From positions 1 through 64,000 of the forward strand of contig CASIAP010000011.1 of assembly GCA_949372645.1 (NCBI GenBank): DNA of 64,000 bases. Reading direction: 5' to 3'. Origin of the DNA: Candidatus Poseidoniaceae archaeon (GTDB lineage: Archaea; Thermoplasmatota; Poseidoniia; Poseidoniales; Poseidoniaceae). Below, in pieces: positions 63,199 to 64,000 of the stretch (positions are counted from its first letter, which is position 1; every line of letters starts with the position of its first letter). The notes under the pieces are model-generated. The model made no database searches and was not told the origin of the DNA. It saw nothing but the letters and a program-made list of their open reading frames with translations. A program made the translations under genes and the position numbers.

Positions 63199-64000
63199 AT
63201 GAGTGATGACCTCATTCAACGGTTATGTGCCTCGATTCAAAAGAATGAATCGATGATGATGGCTGATTTATCACTCTTCATTGAAGGGGTAGCTCAACGT
63301 CAGATTGCAGTTGAGAATATTGAAAAATGGCTTCGCAGTGTACATGCACATGGGATTTCAGTCGATGAAACCACAGCACTAACACGTGGCATGATGAATT
63401 CAGGTGCTGTATTGGAGTGGCAAGGTCCAAAAAATGTAGCTGATAAACACAGTACTGGAGGAGTTGGAGACAAGATGTCCTTGATTCTCGCACCAGCACT
63501 TGCAGCTTGTGGTCTTCGAATACCGATGTTAGCGGGTAGAGGACTGGGCCACACCGGTGGTACGATTGACAAACTTGAATCAATTCCTGGCTTCAATTGT
63601 GACCTCACCCCAAAACAAATGCAAGATGCTGTGCAAAAAGTAGGGTGTTGTATCGCAGCACAAAATGATGCCATTGCACCTGCAGATGGGTTACTCTATG
63701 CAATACGTGATGTCACAAATACCGTTGACAGTATACCGCTCATTACCGCTTCCATCGTATCGAAAAAGGCAGCAGAAGGATTGAATGCTCTGGTACTTGA
63801 TGTGAAATGTGGCAAGGCAGCCTTCATGAAAACCGAGCAGGATGCTCTCGCTTTAGCCGAATCAATGGTCGGTGCAGCCAAAGGATTGGGAATCAAGACT
63901 GTAGCGCAAATTACCGACATGAATGAGCCAATTGGTTCACACATTGGCAACGCTCTAGAGATTCTTGGTAGCGTCTATGTGCTTCAAGGAAAGGGTTCCA
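63199..64000 (+). CDS. deoA: Thymidine phosphorylase, partial at the window edge
   Basis: The frame from ATG 63199 is open to the last base, giving about 267 residues of a roughly 430-450 residue enzyme. DKHSTGGVGDK (phosphate site), SLILAPALAACGLRIPMLAG, GRGLGHTGGTIDKLESIPG and later VLDVKCGKAAFM are the pyrimidine nucleoside phosphorylase signatures. The N-terminus lacks the about 80-residue extension and the GGxPGN form of archaeal AMP phosphorylases, so this is the thymidine/pyrimidine type. It splits (deoxy)nucleosides into base and sugar-1-phosphate. GAGGTG lies upstream of the ATG, which is four bases after the oxygenase stop. Last visible gene of the operon. Confidence 0.93.
   Translation, partial: MSDDLIQRLCASIQKNESMMMADLSLFIEGVAQRQIAVENIEKWLRSVHAHGISVDETTALTRGMMNSGAVLEWQGPKNVADKHSTGGVGDKMSLILAPALAACGLRIPMLAGRGLGHTGGTIDKLESIPGFNCDLTPKQMQDAVQKVGCCIAAQNDAIAPADGLLYAIRDVTNTVDSIPLITASIVSKKAAEGLNALVLDVKCGKAAFMKTEQDALALAESMVGAAKGLGIKTVAQITDMNEPIGSHIGNALEILGSVYVLQGKGS

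Noticed and set aside
63199-64000. AMP phosphorylase (archaeal NMP pathway)
   Set aside because: The N-terminal extension is absent and the phosphate motif reads KHSTGGVGDK, which fits thymidine/pyrimidine phosphorylase.

Overview
The window looks like a chromosomal segment of a planktonic marine euryarchaeon, most likely Marine Group II (Candidatus Poseidoniales, class Poseidoniia). The reasons are: a bacterio-opsin-activator type HTH regulator, an archaeal AglB/STT3 oligosaccharyltransferase, CDP-archaeol synthase, archaeal type IV pilin-like proteins, a tRNA gene without encoded CCA, and very large surface proteins with thrombospondin type 3, lamin-tail and beta-helix domains that end in one membrane helix and a short Trp-rich cytosolic tail. 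The assignment rests on protein character only. I saw no rRNA, insertion sequence, integrase or CRISPR array.

Layout. 1-2025: a tandem repeat, a Bat-type regulator and an MscS channel. 2479-4188: a 58-residue membrane protein and an Asp-box lipoprotein broken by a 4-bp duplication. 4209-9118: housekeeping and accessory genes (DnaJ, a zinc-ribbon membrane protein, a glycosyltransferase, a UPF0201 protein and a pyroglutamyl-peptidase/Nudix fusion). 9173-22215: a mainly minus-strand surface cluster with a zincin lipoprotein, a 150-residue protein, a 1783-residue anchored protein with a displaced C-terminus and a 1917-residue TSP3/propeller protein. 22450-29607: a metallo-beta-lactamase-fold hydrolase, a three-gene pilin-like operon with ATGA overlaps, and a convergent STAND ATPase/TPR regulator. 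29667-45166: a beta-helix surface protein, a membrane-anchored subtilase and a 3192-residue oligosaccharyltransferase carrying an extra membrane module at the N-terminus and about 1,700-2,000 residues of extracytoplasmic domains at the C-terminus. 45343-51690: PurD, CarS, three more envelope proteins and tRNA-Met(CAT). 51734-64000: an HD-domain phosphohydrolase divergent from a tight six-gene plus-strand operon: surface OB-fold/TSP3 protein, TctA-like permease, surface lamin-tail/phospholipase-D protein, BI-1 family protein, 2OG-Fe(II) oxygenase and thymidine phosphorylase (cut by the window end).

How the parts fit. By summing ORF lengths, about two thirds of the window encodes exported or surface-anchored protein. 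The oligosaccharyltransferase would N-glycosylate such proteins, while the subtilase, zincin and PLD protein suggest degradation of external polymers. The last operon is the best candidate for an undescribed system: it links a surface OB-fold protein, a surface PLD-type (possible nuclease) protein, a permease-like protein and a nucleoside-cleaving enzyme, which would make sense as a DNA/nucleotide scavenging pathway. That functional link is inference.
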